DNA from: CAZSBB01 sp964605235
GTDB taxonomy: Bacteria; Planctomycetota; Phycisphaerae; Phycisphaerales; Phycisphaeraceae
Direction: 5' to 3'
DNA: 58,605 nucleotides
NCBI GenBank assembly: GCA_964605235.1
Contig: CAZSBB010000040.1
Span: 1-58,605 of the forward strand
Of the stretch, positions 8,393-19,583 are shown piece by piece. A program made the translations under genes and the position numbers. Below the pieces are notes generated by a model, which searched no databases, was not told where the DNA came from, and worked only from the letters and a program-made list of their open reading frames with translations. Every line of letters starts with the position of its first letter. Within the stretch, counting starts at the first letter, position 1.

Positions 8393-9499
8393 TCACCAGC
8401 TCAAACGGTATTCCACGCTCACCGCGCTCAGGTCGCTAACCAGCTCGCGCACGCCGTTGGCGTCCCACTTGGGCAGCGGCGCATGGCCACCGAGCAGGCC
8501 CATCAGGCCCAGGCCCTTGGACTGGCCCATGACCACGATCTGCGGCTTGGCGCTGGCGCTCAGGCCCGCCAGCTCCTGGGCTTTCACCAGCGCTGCGTCG
8601 AGATAGCCTTCCTCATCCGCCAGCTGGTTCTCCAGCGCCTGCAAACCCGTGTACGGCGCCCCGGTGGCGAGCTGCCGCACCTGCGCTTCCGTCAGGCTCT
8701 TCTCCCGACCCTCCCGCGGGGCGCGGCCTTCGCTGACCACCTTCACGAACCGCTCATAGGCGGTATCCAGAATCACCCGCAACTCCGTGCGGTCTTTGTC
8801 CGTCCAGGCGCGGAAGGGACTGAGCGTGTCCTTCTGCGTCGAAGCGGTCGAGGCAATGATCTCCGGCGTCACGCCGACCTTGTCCATCAGACTCTGCACG
8901 GTGAACGCCTGGGCGATCACGCCGATGCTGCCGGTGATGGTTGTGGGCTCGACGAAGATGTAATCCGCCTGCGCCGAGACGTAGTACCCACCGCTGGCGG
9001 CAACCGAGCCGAAGCTCGCGATGATGGGGACATCCGGATGGGCTTCGTGGAACAGCTTCAGTTCATGGTAGATGCGGTCCGAAGGCGACACGCCGCCGCC
9101 GGGGGAATCGACGCGCAGGACAAGGGCTTCGATGGTTTCGTCATCCTTGAGTTTGTCGAGCGCGGCATGCACGAAGCCGGCGGTCTCGTCGCCGATGGCG
9201 CCCTTGATGGGCAGGATGACAATGCGCGCCGCCTTGTCGCCGTCGCGGTAGACGGCTTCGGTCGGTCCGCGCATGGAAGAGACGAAGAAGGCGCCCAGGT
9301 ACACGTTCAGCAGCAGGCTGCACAGGAGCAGGGAGCTGACCACGCCGGTGACCACGCGCTGCATGACCCCGCCGCGCCGGCCGGCGTCGGGCGCGGGATA
9401 AACCGGCGGATAGCCCGGGGGCGGCGGCGGGGGCGGCGCTTTGCCTGCGCCATTGCCGTCGAAGCTGGGTCGATCCGGTCCGGGGGGAGTTTGTGTCAT
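8393..9499 (-). CDS. sppA: Signal peptide peptidase SppA, short form
   Basis: A membrane-bound serine protease that degrades cleaved signal peptides, here in the ~36-kDa form (368 residues). A cytoplasmic Pro-rich head (residues 20-38, mostly P, G, Y) precedes one membrane helix (about 47-74). The S49-type protease domain carries the nucleophile Ser169 in GSVAASGGYY and a probable general base Lys223 in STQKDTLSPFR; their 54-residue spacing agrees with the Ser/Lys dyad of the Bacillus enzyme. The oxyanion-region motif LRVDSPGGGV is intact. The gene lies 79 bases downstream of the peroxiredoxin gene on the same strand and may be co-transcribed with it. The Pro-rich amino-terminal extension is an addition to the usual plan. 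Confidence 0.93.
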   Translation of the reverse strand: MTQTPPGPDRPSFDGNGAGKAPPPPPPPGYPPVYPAPDAGRRGGVMQRVVTGVVSSLLLCSLLLNVYLGAFFVSSMRGPTEAVYRDGDKAARIVILPIKGAIGDETAGFVHAALDKLKDDETIEALVLRVDSPGGGVSPSDRIYHELKLFHEAHPDVPIIASFGSVAASGGYYVSAQADYIFVEPTTITGSIGVIAQAFTVQSLMDKVGVTPEIIASTASTQKDTLSPFRAWTDKDRTELRVILDTAYERFVKVVSEGRAPREGREKSLTEAQVRQLATGAPYTGLQALENQLADEEGYLDAALVKAQELAGLSASAKPQIVVMGQSKGLGLMGLLGGHAPLPKWDANGVRELVSDLSAVSVEYRLSW

Positions 9500-9578
9500 G
9501 CCGAGAGTCCTTGCGTTGTCTACTCAATATGAAGTCAGGATGAAGTTCGATGCCATGATGCCGCCTGCAGCGATCCCG

Positions 9579-10055
9579 TCAACCACGCCCCCGGACTGCC
9601 GCCAGCGTTTCGCGCACCTGCTGGGCGTGGCCGGCGGGGGTGACCTGCAGCCAAAGGTGCGCCACGTTGCCCTGGGGATCAATCAGCACGGTCTGCCGGG
9701 CGATGCCCATGAACGACTTGCCGTCGCGTTCACGCCGGACCCACACGCCATACGCCTGCAGCATCTGCGTGGTTTCGTCGCTCAGCAGGTCGATCCGCAA
9801 CTTGAATTTGTCAATGAACGCCTGATGGCTGGCGGCATTGTCGGCACTGACGCCCAGCACCCTACAGTCGAGCCCGGCGAATTGCTCGAGCGCACCGCTG
9901 AACTCGCAGGCTTCGACCGTGCAGCCGGGGGTGTCGTCCTTGGGATAGAAATACAGCACCGCCCATTGCCCGCGCAGGTCGCCCAGCGACACGACTTGGC
10001 CGTGCTGGTTGGGTAAAGCGAAATTGGGGGCCGGCTCGCCGAGGGTCAGGGGCAT
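9579..10055 (-). CDS. bcp: Thioredoxin-dependent peroxiredoxin, Bcp type
   Basis: A cytosolic thiol peroxidase of about 158 residues that reduces hydrogen peroxide and organic hydroperoxides using thioredoxin. The active-site block DTPGCTVEACEF contains the peroxidatic Cys45 and a resolving Cys50 five residues later, the classical atypical 2-Cys arrangement. The AhpC/TSA fold signatures NFALPNQHGQ, WAVLYFYPKDDTPG and TVLIDPQGNVAH are all present. The start at 10055 is supported by GGAG eight bases upstream; a longer frame to 10085 lacks support. A lipoprotein relative with altered cysteines is encoded at 13502. Confidence 0.95.
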   Translation of the reverse strand: MPLTLGEPAPNFALPNQHGQVVSLGDLRGQWAVLYFYPKDDTPGCTVEACEFSGALEQFAGLDCRVLGVSADNAASHQAFIDKFKLRIDLLSDETTQMLQAYGVWVRRERDGKSFMGIARQTVLIDPQGNVAHLWLQVTPAGHAQQVRETLAAVRGRG

Positions 10056-10169
10056 GCGTGATCTCCACCGCGTTCCGCGCCGCACCTGCCGGGCGGGCTG
10101 GGCATTGTAGTCAGCTCATGTTACGCACTGGTGACGGCAGGCGACGCGCGGATCAACCCATCACATGGG

Positions 10170-10230
10170 GTGGACCAGCCGATGCTCGGCAACCTGACGC
10201 GATTTCCCTCGCTCACGCTTCGGGCTCGTT
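10170..10230. repeat. Partial copy of the CGAGCCC palindromic repeat
   Basis: CCCTCGCTCACGCTTCGGG followed by CTCGTT resembles the right half of the 90-base elements at 28225-28314 and 29433-29521 (CCCTCCCTCACGGTCGGGG followed by CTCGTT). Only one arm is preserved between the bcp and PH-domain genes. Confidence 0.5.
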
Positions 10231-10242
10231 GTATGCAGAGCT

Positions 10243-10860
10243 TCACCGATATCGATTGATCGCCTTCACCAGCGTCTGATGCACCGTCAGCGGATGGGCG
10301 ATCATCAGCCAGTACGCGCCGGGCACATCCGAACCCGCGGTGCTCAAGGCGATGGTGCCCAACCCGAACAACCGTTCGCGCAGGCTGAATAAACATTCCG
10401 TGTGCTGCAATTGCTTCAAGGGGGCTTCAAACACCTGCACCCGCAACACGCCCTTGACGCGAATCACCCGGCGATCCGTCAGCACATAAATCCGGCTGAG
10501 CCATTCCAGAAACTGCCAGAACAGCCGCACCGCCGCCACCCCCAGCCCGAATAACGTCACATCATTGACCGATACCCGCAGCCAGCCGCCCTCGGCGAGA
10601 AACCGTAGCGCCAGCGTCATCAGCAGCGTCACCGCCAGGAACCGCAGGCACCACAGCACGATGTAGAGCGGGCTGGGTTTGAGCAGCAGGATCACCACCT
10701 CGCCCGGCTGGAGCAGTTCATTGGGCAACAAGGCGGCATTGGGCCCTGCGCCCGCCGGCGGGGCGTCAGGGTCTGCTTCCGCGCGGACTTCCAGGGGTGG
10801 CCGCGCGGCGGCATCCACCGGAGTCGAACGGGCTGGGGCAGACGCCGGCGAATCATTCAT
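10243..10860 (-). CDS. PH-domain (YdbS-like) membrane protein
   Basis: A 205-residue protein. A disordered Ala/Pro-rich cytoplasmic head (1-45) leads to two membrane helices (about 65-90 and 100-118), then a bacterial PH domain on the cytoplasmic side (about 123-200), recognisable from YVLTDRRVIRVKGVLRVQVFEAPLKQLQHTE. Members of this bPH family are small membrane proteins of poorly defined role. Its ATG overlaps the stop codon of the phosphoribosyltransferase gene upstream (ATGA), so translation is probably coupled. The family name is reasonably sure, the function is not. Confidence 0.82.
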   Translation of the reverse strand: MNDSPASAPARSTPVDAAARPPLEVRAEADPDAPPAGAGPNAALLPNELLQPGEVVILLLKPSPLYIVLWCLRFLAVTLLMTLALRFLAEGGWLRVSVNDVTLFGLGVAAVRLFWQFLEWLSRIYVLTDRRVIRVKGVLRVQVFEAPLKQLQHTECLFSLRERLFGLGTIALSTAGSDVPGAYWLMIAHPLTVHQTLVKAINRYR

Positions 10861-11456
10861 CTTGGACTTACCCCCGGGTCGGACGACGCCGTCGGCGTGC
10901 CCTTGGTCACCTGTGGCCGCAGCACCACGATGTCCGGCAGGTTACGGTAATAGTCGTCGTAATCCAGCCCATAGCCCACCACGAACTCGTCGGGTATGTC
11001 AAAGCAGGCGTAATCGACCGGAAACTGCTTGATCGTCGGCCGCTCCTTGCGCAACAGCACGCAGGTGCGCACCGACGCCGGCTCGCGCGCCCGCAAAGTG
11101 TCCGTGACCAGGCGCAACGTCTGCCCCGAATCCAGAATGTCGTCAATCACCAGCACATGCTGCCCGCGCAGCGACTTGGGCAGATCGCTCAGCTCATGGC
11201 GAATATGCGCCGGCTTGCTGGTGGTGCTGGTCCCCGGATAGCTCGAAACCGACAACAGGCGAATCTGCATCAGCAGCGGCAGATGACGAATCAGGTCCGC
11301 CACGAAAATGATGCTGCCGGTGAGGATCGGCACCAGCGTGACCTGGGCTGCCCCATCGATCGCCGCGTAATCGCGCTCGATCTGCTGGGCGACTTCCGCC
11401 ACGCGCTGGGCAATCGTCTGCCGATGGATCAGCACTCGTTCCACATCCTGCTGCAT
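10857..11456 (-). CDS. hpt: Hypoxanthine phosphoribosyltransferase
   Basis: Purine salvage enzyme that joins hypoxanthine or guanine to PRPP to form IMP or GMP in the cytosol. About 199 residues from the ATG at 11456; the frame extends further upstream but only through C-rich low-complexity DNA, so the internal start is chosen. The PRPP-binding loop VLVIDDILDSGQTL is intact, as are the upstream loop VPILTGSIIFVADLIRHL and the carboxy-terminal DEFVVGYGLDYDDYYRNLPDI signature region. It is the first gene of a coupled pair with the PH-domain protein (4-base overlap). It diverges from the MTA phosphorylase gene, another purine salvage enzyme, so both may share the 184-base spacer. Confidence 0.95.
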   Translation of the reverse strand: MQQDVERVLIHRQTIAQRVAEVAQQIERDYAAIDGAAQVTLVPILTGSIIFVADLIRHLPLLMQIRLLSVSSYPGTSTTSKPAHIRHELSDLPKSLRGQHVLVIDDILDSGQTLRLVTDTLRAREPASVRTCVLLRKERPTIKQFPVDYACFDIPDEFVVGYGLDYDDYYRNLPDIVVLRPQVTKGTPTASSDPGVSPR

Positions 11457-11562
11457 GCGCGCCAGTGTAACACCAGCACTCCACCCCGGCGCACAACAAT
11501 CACCCACCCCCACTGCACCCCCGCCCACCACTCGCCCTCGCCCACACCCCACCACCCCCGCC

Positions 11563-11585
11563 CACGCTTGCGCCTCCGCATCCCC
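11563..11585 (+). repeat. Interspersed GC-rich motif in the hpt-mtnP spacer
   Basis: A second copy of the 23-base motif (core CTTGCGCCTCCGCATC), embedded in a strongly C-biased stretch from about 11500 to 11610. It is identical to the copy inside the exosortase gene (2218-2240) and lies between two divergent purine salvage genes. Confidence 0.6.
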
Positions 11586-11640
11586 TACCGCTTCCCCACC
11601 ACCTCCCGCGCTAACTGCCATCTGCTATCCTGCCCCCACC

Positions 11641-12528
11641 ATGAGCAACCCCCTGCAACGCATCGGCATCATCGGCGGCACCGGTCTGGAAGAAGCCCTG
11701 GGCATCGAGGGCGGCGAACAGGTCCAACCCGACACCCCCTTCGGCAAGCCCGCTTCCCCCATCACTCTCACCCAGTGGCACGGCATCGACATCGCCCTGC
11801 TCAAACGCCACGGGCCCGGCCACGTGTTCAATCCCTCCGAAGTCCCCTACCGCGCCAACATCTTCGCCCTCAAAACGCTGGGCGTCTCGCACATCATCGC
11901 GTCCGGCGCCACCGGCTCCCTGCGCGAGGAAATCGCGCCCGGCGACCTGGCGATCGTCGATCAGGTGATCGACAAGACCTACCGCCGCGCCAATACCTTC
12001 TACGACCACGCGGCTGTGCATGTGGAACTCGCCGAGCCGTTCTGCCCGGTCATGCGCCAGTGGCTGCTCAACGCCAGCAGCAAACTCGCCGGCGTCAAGG
12101 TGCACCCCAAAGCGACCTATGTGGTGATGGAAGGCCCCGCGTTCTCCACCAAAGCCGAGTCGCACATGCACCGCGCCTGGGGCGGCGACCTGATCGGCAT
12201 GACCTGCATGCCCGAAGCCAAGCTCGCCCGCGAAGCGGAAATCGCTTACGCCATGATCGCCCTGCCCACCGACTACGACTGCTGGCGCCCGCATGACCCC
12301 GGCGTCGCCGCCCACGACCTGCTGGCGGAAATCATCGGCAACCTCAAGAAAGCCTCCGCGGCGGGCATTCAGCTCATGCGCGCCGCGCTGGAGGATGTGA
12401 CCACCCTGCAGCAAACCCCCAGCCCCGCCCACAGCGCGCTGCGTTTGGGCATCTGGTCGGACAAAACCAAGATCGATCCTGCCGCGGTGAAACGCCTCGC
12501 GCCGCTGTGGGGCCAGTATTTCCAGTAA
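11641..12528 (+). CDS. mtnP: S-methyl-5'-thioadenosine phosphorylase
   Basis: Cytosolic enzyme that splits 5'-methylthioadenosine, a by-product of polyamine and related pathways, with phosphate into adenine and 5-methylthioribose-1-phosphate. At 295 residues it has the normal length. Family signatures are visible in order: IGIIGGTGLEEA, the phosphate/nucleoside segment KRHGPGHVFNPSEVPYRANI, ASGATGSLREEIAPGDL, and the substrate loop TYVVMEGPAFSTKAES followed by GGDLIGMTCMPEAKLAREAEI. The start at 11641 begins the conserved domain; the longer frame upstream is low-complexity spacer. It diverges from hpt and converges on the FkbM gene with 17 bases between. Confidence 0.95.
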   Translation: MSNPLQRIGIIGGTGLEEALGIEGGEQVQPDTPFGKPASPITLTQWHGIDIALLKRHGPGHVFNPSEVPYRANIFALKTLGVSHIIASGATGSLREEIAPGDLAIVDQVIDKTYRRANTFYDHAAVHVELAEPFCPVMRQWLLNASSKLAGVKVHPKATYVVMEGPAFSTKAESHMHRAWGGDLIGMTCMPEAKLAREAEIAYAMIALPTDYDCWRPHDPGVAAHDLLAEIIGNLKKASAAGIQLMRAALEDVTTLQQTPSPAHSALRLGIWSDKTKIDPAAVKRLAPLWGQYFQ

Positions 12529-12545
12529 GTTCCCCGCAATGCCCG

Positions 12546-13412
12546 CTAGGGTTGCCGCAGCAGCAAATTACATTGCCCCAGCGCCCGCCAGTCCACGTGC
12601 TGCGGGTCCAATCGGCGCAGCTTGCGCGTGACCAGCCAAACCTCATACCGGGGCTGAATCGCCAACGCTGCTTCCACCCACGCCTCCGGCCGGGTGCCCG
12701 CCTGCTGAGCGATCGGCGGGTTCAGTTCCCCCACCAATGCAGGGGCAGCTTCCTGCAACACCCGTGCAGCGCCGGCGATCACCCCCGGCTCGGCGCCTTC
12801 CACGTCCAGCTTGATCAGCGCAGGTTGGCGGTCACCCACGATGTCATCGAGCGTCACCGCCGGCACGTCATGCGCGTCCGTCGCGGCGCCGGCCTGCGGA
12901 TACAGCGTGCTGCAACCATGATTGAACTGCGCGCCAGCCCCGGCATAACGATGAATCCGCAGCACGCCCGGCTGCGCGGCGAGCGCAGCTTCATGAATGG
13001 TGATGCGCGCTGCCAACTCCCCATGCCGCTGCACATGCCCGCGCAGCCGCGCCGCATTGCCTGGCTCAGCTTCAAACGCCAGTACGTGACCCGCTGCTCC
13101 CACCGCCTGCGCCAGCAGCAGCGTGAAGTAGCCCAGGTTCGCCCCGGCATCGATCACCAGCGCGCCCGGCGGGGTCAGCTGCCGCAGCAGCCGGGCGGTC
13201 GCCAGTTCGTACAACCCGAACGCCATGCAGCAGTCGGGGTAAACGCTCAGATCGAGTTCCAAGTGCAGACCACTGGGCGTGCGAAACACATCGCGCCAAA
13301 GCTGCCGGGGGCGCAGTCGCCGCAGCAGGCGCACCAGCCGATAGCTGCCGCGTTCATCGGGCGCAATGCGGCTGTACCCCCGTAAAGCAGCTTCGGCGAG
13401 ACGGTGCAGCAT
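12546..13412 (-). CDS. FkbM-family methyltransferase
   Basis: A 288-residue SAM-dependent methyltransferase. The SAM-binding motif is VIDAGANLGYFTLLLA (about residues 85-100), followed by the acidic end of strand two (LAFEAEPGNAARL) and the FkbM signature LIKLDVEGAEPGVIAGA (about 205-221). Family members often O-methylate sugars or small molecules, but the substrate cannot be predicted. The amino-terminal ~70 residues are basic. The gene stands alone, convergent with mtnP. Family assignment is firm. Confidence 0.88.
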   Translation of the reverse strand: MLHRLAEAALRGYSRIAPDERGSYRLVRLLRRLRPRQLWRDVFRTPSGLHLELDLSVYPDCCMAFGLYELATARLLRQLTPPGALVIDAGANLGYFTLLLAQAVGAAGHVLAFEAEPGNAARLRGHVQRHGELAARITIHEAALAAQPGVLRIHRYAGAGAQFNHGCSTLYPQAGAATDAHDVPAVTLDDIVGDRQPALIKLDVEGAEPGVIAGAARVLQEAAPALVGELNPPIAQQAGTRPEAWVEAALAIQPRYEVWLVTRKLRRLDPQHVDWRALGQCNLLLRQP

Positions 13413-13501
13413 GTCGGCATGATAAAGCCGGTTCGATCCGCGAGCGCATCGGTCCTACAATCGCACCACGTTCCCGGACCTGATGAATGGAGCTTGCCAG
13501 G

Positions 13502-14110
13502 ATGAGCCGCATGAATACCGCTTCGCGTCTGCCGTCATGGATGATCGCTGTGCCGTTGCTGGCGTTGCTGGTGGTGCTCACCGGTTGCAGTTCGACCCCG
13601 CCGGCGTCGGCGATGGAGCGCGCCGCGGCGGCGAAGTCGCCCGCGATGAAGAAGGTCGCGCCCGACTTCACCTTGATGAATCAGGATGAGCAGGCGGTCA
13701 CGCTCAGCCAGCAGCGTGGGCGCTGGGTGGTGTTGTATTTCTATCCCCAGGCGGACACCCCCGGCTGCGTATGTCAGGCTTCGGAGTTCACCAACCTGCT
13801 GACCGAGTTCCACACCATGGATGCCGTGGTGCTGGGGGTCAGCCCGGACCAGACGCTCAACCTCAAGCTGTTTCAGGAGAAGTACAGCCTGAAGTTGACG
13901 CTGCTGAGCGACCCGAGCAAACAGGTCATGCGTCGTTATGGGGCGTGGGTGGATACGCAGTTCGGCGAAGAGATGAGCGGCCGGGTGGTGCGCAGCACCT
14001 ATTTGATTGACCCGCAGGGCCAGGTCGCCTATCACTGGCCGGAGGTCATTCCCCAGGGCCATGCCCAGCGCGTGCGCGAGAAGCTGTTGGAACTGCAGCG
14101 CGGCGGGTAA
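13502..14110 (+). CDS. Lipoprotein peroxiredoxin with a CxC active site
   Basis: A Bcp/AhpC-type peroxiredoxin fused to a lipoprotein signal (about 202 residues). The signal ends in VVLTGC, so Cys29 should be lipidated and the enzyme should act outside the inner membrane. The active site reads DTPGCVCQASEF: Cys89 is the expected peroxidatic residue, but the usual resolving position (five on) is Ser94, while an extra Cys91 makes a CxC motif. It could therefore work as a one-cysteine enzyme or use an unusual CxC step. The start at 13502 has GGAG nine bases upstream; 13487 and 13511 are alternatives. The cytosolic Bcp at 9579 keeps the standard cysteines. Family and export are firm; mechanism is inference. 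Confidence 0.88.
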   Translation: MSRMNTASRLPSWMIAVPLLALLVVLTGCSSTPPASAMERAAAAKSPAMKKVAPDFTLMNQDEQAVTLSQQRGRWVVLYFYPQADTPGCVCQASEFTNLLTEFHTMDAVVLGVSPDQTLNLKLFQEKYSLKLTLLSDPSKQVMRRYGAWVDTQFGEEMSGRVVRSTYLIDPQGQVAYHWPEVIPQGHAQRVREKLLELQRGG

Positions 14111-14278
14111 TTGTCCCGGCGGGCAAAAGCCGACGACGCGTCGAGCCGATCGCAGGAAAGCTGCCGCCGCAATTGGCAACGCCCGCAGGGAGGCATAGAA
14201 TCGGTTACGTGTGGTTTGCCAGGTGTGCATGGCGAGCTCTGCAGCGTGTGACGGATCACCGCAATCCCCCCACGAAAG

Positions 14279-14311
14279 GGCCGGCGTCCGATAGCCTCGG
14301 CGTCGCCGGCC
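14279..14311 (+). promoter_or_regulatory. Leader hairpin directly before the clpC ribosome binding site
   Basis: GGCCGGCG (14279-14286) and CGCCGGCC (14304-14311) can pair around a 17-base loop, ending right at the GGAAAG ribosome-binding sequence before the ATG at 14327. It could modulate translation of clpC; no CIRCE-like or CtsR-like repeat was recognised. Confidence 0.3.
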
Positions 14312-14326
14312 GGAAAGAACCCCACC

Positions 14327-16858
<2,532 letters not shown>

Positions 16859-16934
16859 CCCCCCCCCCGGAAGTTTCCCATGGGGGAACACGCTCCGGGG
16901 AACACGCCTGGCACACCACGCCGATAATCAAGCC

Positions 16935-16965
16935 GTCGCCGCCCAACCAGCGGCGACTTTTTTTT
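16935..16965 (+). terminator. Rho-independent terminator of clpC
   Basis: GTCGCCGC and GCGGCGAC form a perfect 8-bp stem with a 7-base loop, followed by eight T. It lies 76 bases after the clpC stop codon. Confidence 0.9.
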
Positions 16966-16978
16966 CTGCGCCCCCGGC

Positions 16979-17001
16979 CACGCTTGCGCCTCCACATCCC
17001 C
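16979..17001 (+). repeat. Interspersed GC-rich motif after clpC
   Basis: Third copy of the 23-base motif of 2218 and 11563, with one substitution (CTCCACATC for CTCCGCATC), again inside a C-rich stretch. A shorter 18-base match at about 54463-54480 lies inside the membrane-protein gene at 53959. Confidence 0.5.
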
Positions 17002-17150
17002 CCGCCTCCCCCACGTTTACCCCCCATTACGCCGCCTTCCGGTTAAGTCGCCGCCCCCATGGTCCGATCTTTTGTTCTGGAGCAAAGACCGCGCGAACCG
17101 GCTCGCGCCCGCTGTGGGGTACAGGTTCGTCGTGGGGGGAAGTGGTGGCG

Positions 17151-18653
17151 ATGAAGCAAGAGATTCTCGAACGTGTGCTCAAGTCCCCGCGGCTGCCCAG
17201 CCTGCCGACGATCGCCATCGAGGTGATCGACCTGGTGCAGCAGCAGGACGTCAACATCAAGCAGATCGCCTACACGATTCAGCACGATCCCGCCCTGTCG
17301 AGCAAAATCCTCAAGACCGTCAATTCCAGCTTCTACGGGCAAGCCCACTCCATCAGCACCATCAGCCACGCCCTGGTCGTGCTGGGACTCAACAGCGTGA
17401 AAACCCTTGCCCTGGGCTTCAGCCTCGTGGGCAATCTCACCAACGCCGGCGGGGAAGACTTCGATCACTTCCAGTTCTGGAAACGCTCCCTGCACACCGC
17501 CGCCGCCGCCCGCGCTTTGGCGCATCAGATCGGCCTGGTGCAGCAGGAAGAAGCCTTCCTGGGCGGCCTGCTCGCGGACCTGGGCCTGCTCGCCATGAGC
17601 GAAACGCTCGGCGCGGAGTACCGCCAACTGGTCATCGCCGCCGCGGGGGAACACCACACGCTGCTCGAGAGCGAACGCGCCAAGCTCGAAACCGATCACG
17701 CCCAGATCGGCGGCGCCCTGGCGGAACACTGGAACCTGCCGCAGATTCTGCTGGCGCCCATCCGCTATCACGAAAGCCCCGACGAAGCGCCCGAGGAAGT
17801 GCAGCAACTGGTGCGCTGCGTCGCCCTGGGCAGCTATGCGGCTGACATCTTCACCAGCGAAGCGCCCGGCGAAGCGCTCGACCGCTACTACCGCCGGGCG
17901 GATGAATGGTTCCATCTGCCCCAGGACAAAGCCGAGCCGCTGCTGACGGGCATTCACAAGAACACCGTGGAAATGAAGCGGCTGTTCGACCTGCCCACCG
18001 GCGAGCTGGGCAATGCCGACTCCATCCTCGCCCGCGCCAATGAAGCCCTGCTGCAACTGAGCATTCAGCAGCAGCAGCAGGCGCAGAAGCTCGAAGCCCA
18101 GAACAAACAGCTCGTCGAACAGGCGATGCGCGACTCGCTCACCGGGGCCGCCAACCGCCGTTGCTTCAATGAGTTCATCACCGAGCAGTTCGCCAAGGTC
18201 AAGCCCGGCAGCGCCCCGCTGTCGATCCTGTTCATGGACGTGGACCACTTCAAGAAGTTCAACGACACCTACGGCCACCAGACCGGCGACCGCGTGCTCG
18301 TGGAAGTGGCGGGCGCCATGATGGACTCCACCGAGGAGCCCGGCCTGGTGGCGCGCTACGGCGGCGAGGAATTCTCCATCATCCTGCCCGGACTGGACCG
18401 CGTGACCGCCGCCCGCAAGGCGGAGGAAATCCGTCAGCTCATCAGCCGCACGCCGGTGAAATCCGACGACGGCAAAGTGCTCAACGTCACCGCCAGCATC
18501 GGGGTGGCGACGCACGACGGCACGTTCTTCAGCAGTGCCGACCAGTTCATCCGCGCCGCCGACCAGGGCGTGTATGCCGCCAAGCACGCCGGCCGCAATG
18601 CCGTGCGCGTGTTCGCGCCGCGACCCAAGACCAAGCCGGCGCAGGTGGCGTGA
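17151..18653 (+). CDS. HDOD-GGDEF signalling protein (probable diguanylate cyclase)
   Basis: A soluble 500-residue two-domain regulator. The HDOD domain (about 10-210) starts with SPRLPSLPTIAIEVIDLVQQ and shows the DPALSSKILKTVNSSFYG block; HDOD domains are non-catalytic relatives of HD phosphohydrolases and act in signalling. A Gln-rich helix (about 300-325, with IQQQQQAQKLEAQ) leads to the GGDEF domain, whose active-site loop RYGGEEF (G404-F408) and DVDHFKKFNDTYGH metal site are intact, so c-di-GMP synthesis is likely. The inhibitory I-site RxxD is absent (EEPG at that place), so product inhibition through it is not expected. Start at 17151; a GTG six bases upstream is also possible. It follows the clpC terminator as its own unit. 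Confidence 0.92.
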   Translation: MKQEILERVLKSPRLPSLPTIAIEVIDLVQQQDVNIKQIAYTIQHDPALSSKILKTVNSSFYGQAHSISTISHALVVLGLNSVKTLALGFSLVGNLTNAGGEDFDHFQFWKRSLHTAAAARALAHQIGLVQQEEAFLGGLLADLGLLAMSETLGAEYRQLVIAAAGEHHTLLESERAKLETDHAQIGGALAEHWNLPQILLAPIRYHESPDEAPEEVQQLVRCVALGSYAADIFTSEAPGEALDRYYRRADEWFHLPQDKAEPLLTGIHKNTVEMKRLFDLPTGELGNADSILARANEALLQLSIQQQQQAQKLEAQNKQLVEQAMRDSLTGAANRRCFNEFITEQFAKVKPGSAPLSILFMDVDHFKKFNDTYGHQTGDRVLVEVAGAMMDSTEEPGLVARYGGEEFSIILPGLDRVTAARKAEEIRQLISRTPVKSDDGKVLNVTASIGVATHDGTFFSSADQFIRAADQGVYAAKHAGRNAVRVFAPRPKTKPAQVA

Positions 18654-18707
18654 ACCCGGCCTCGGGTCGCGTGCGCATCAATCCGCTTCATCACGCAACG
18701 ACGCCGC

Positions 18708-19145
18708 TCAGGTTCGCCCCAGGATGTATTCCTGCATGCTGGCGATGGTCTGTTCGTGGCCGTTGAGTTGATGGGCGTTCAGGTCGCCGATCGACACCAA
18801 TCCCAGCAGGCCGCCGGCGTCGTCCACGACCGGCAGGTGACGGATGCGGCGGTTGCGCATGGTGGCGCGGGCTTCATCCACCGTGGTCGACAGGTCCGCC
18901 ACCACCAGGTCGCGGGTCATCACCGACAGCACCGGCGTGTTGGCGGGGTCCCGCCGCTGCGCGACCACCCGCACCAGCACGTCGCGCTCAGTGATGATGC
19001 CCAACAGGCGATCACGGTCGACCACCATCAGCGAGCCGACGCGGTGGGCGTTCATCTGCCGCGCCGCTTCCAGCACCGAGGCGCCGGGATGGATCGACAA
19101 TACCTCGTCGCCCTTCTCCGCGAGAATCCGTTGCAAACTGGCCAT
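18708..19145 (-). CDS. Tandem CBS-domain protein
   Basis: A 145-residue stand-alone pair of CBS motifs (about 10-65 and 75-135), recognisable from the repeated VGSLMVVDRDRLLGIITERDVL and IRHLPVVDDAGGLLGLVSIGDL patterns. Such pairs form a Bateman module binding adenosine nucleotides and sense energy or redox state; the partner protein is unknown. The gene is convergent with the HDOD-GGDEF gene. There are no membrane segments, so it is cytosolic. Confidence 0.9.
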   Translation of the reverse strand: MASLQRILAEKGDEVLSIHPGASVLEAARQMNAHRVGSLMVVDRDRLLGIITERDVLVRVVAQRRDPANTPVLSVMTRDLVVADLSTTVDEARATMRNRRIRHLPVVDDAGGLLGLVSIGDLNAHQLNGHEQTIASMQEYILGRT

Positions 19146-19583
19146 TAATCGCTCCTTTCAGAACTGACAGAGTTGACCGAGCAGGCGGACTGATCAAAAC
19201 ACCGCGCGAAAGGAATCACCCCCCGGAATTTACCCCCGGATTCTCCTCCGAAAACCGCCAGCGCTGCGCTGCTCTGCTCTGCGAGGAAAGGAGAGGGCGC
19301 CAGCACACCGCCTTAATTGTCGAGGCGCGCAGCCGCCGGTTCAAGGAAATTCTGCAAATTCACCTGATTGTCCTGACCCGCCAGACACCAGACGATCATC
19401 GCCCCGAAAAATCTGAATTGCCCCACAACACTGGCGCGGAGCCACAAAGCCCTGCTTTCTCTCCGTGCCTCTGTGGCTCTGTGAGAAAACTGTCTTCCTG
19501 CAAACCATGAAAGCAGATGCTCGCACAGAGACACGGAGACACGGAGAAGCAGAATTGAGTTGAGAACTGCGTGAAGGTGCAGC
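19146..19583. repeat. Intergenic region with CACGGAG inverted-repeat element
   Basis: No gene is supported in this 438-base spacer. It holds an imperfect inverted repeat: a left arm at 19452-19483 (CTCCGTGCCTCTGTGG and flanks) and a right arm at 19524-19552 (CACAGAGACACGGAGACAC and flanks). The same CACGGAG-type unit is seen as an interspersed element in many environmental bacteria. It probably folds into a long hairpin at the 3' side of the DUF4838 gene. Promoter signals for the CBS gene should lie near 19150-19220 but none is clear. Confidence 0.6.
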
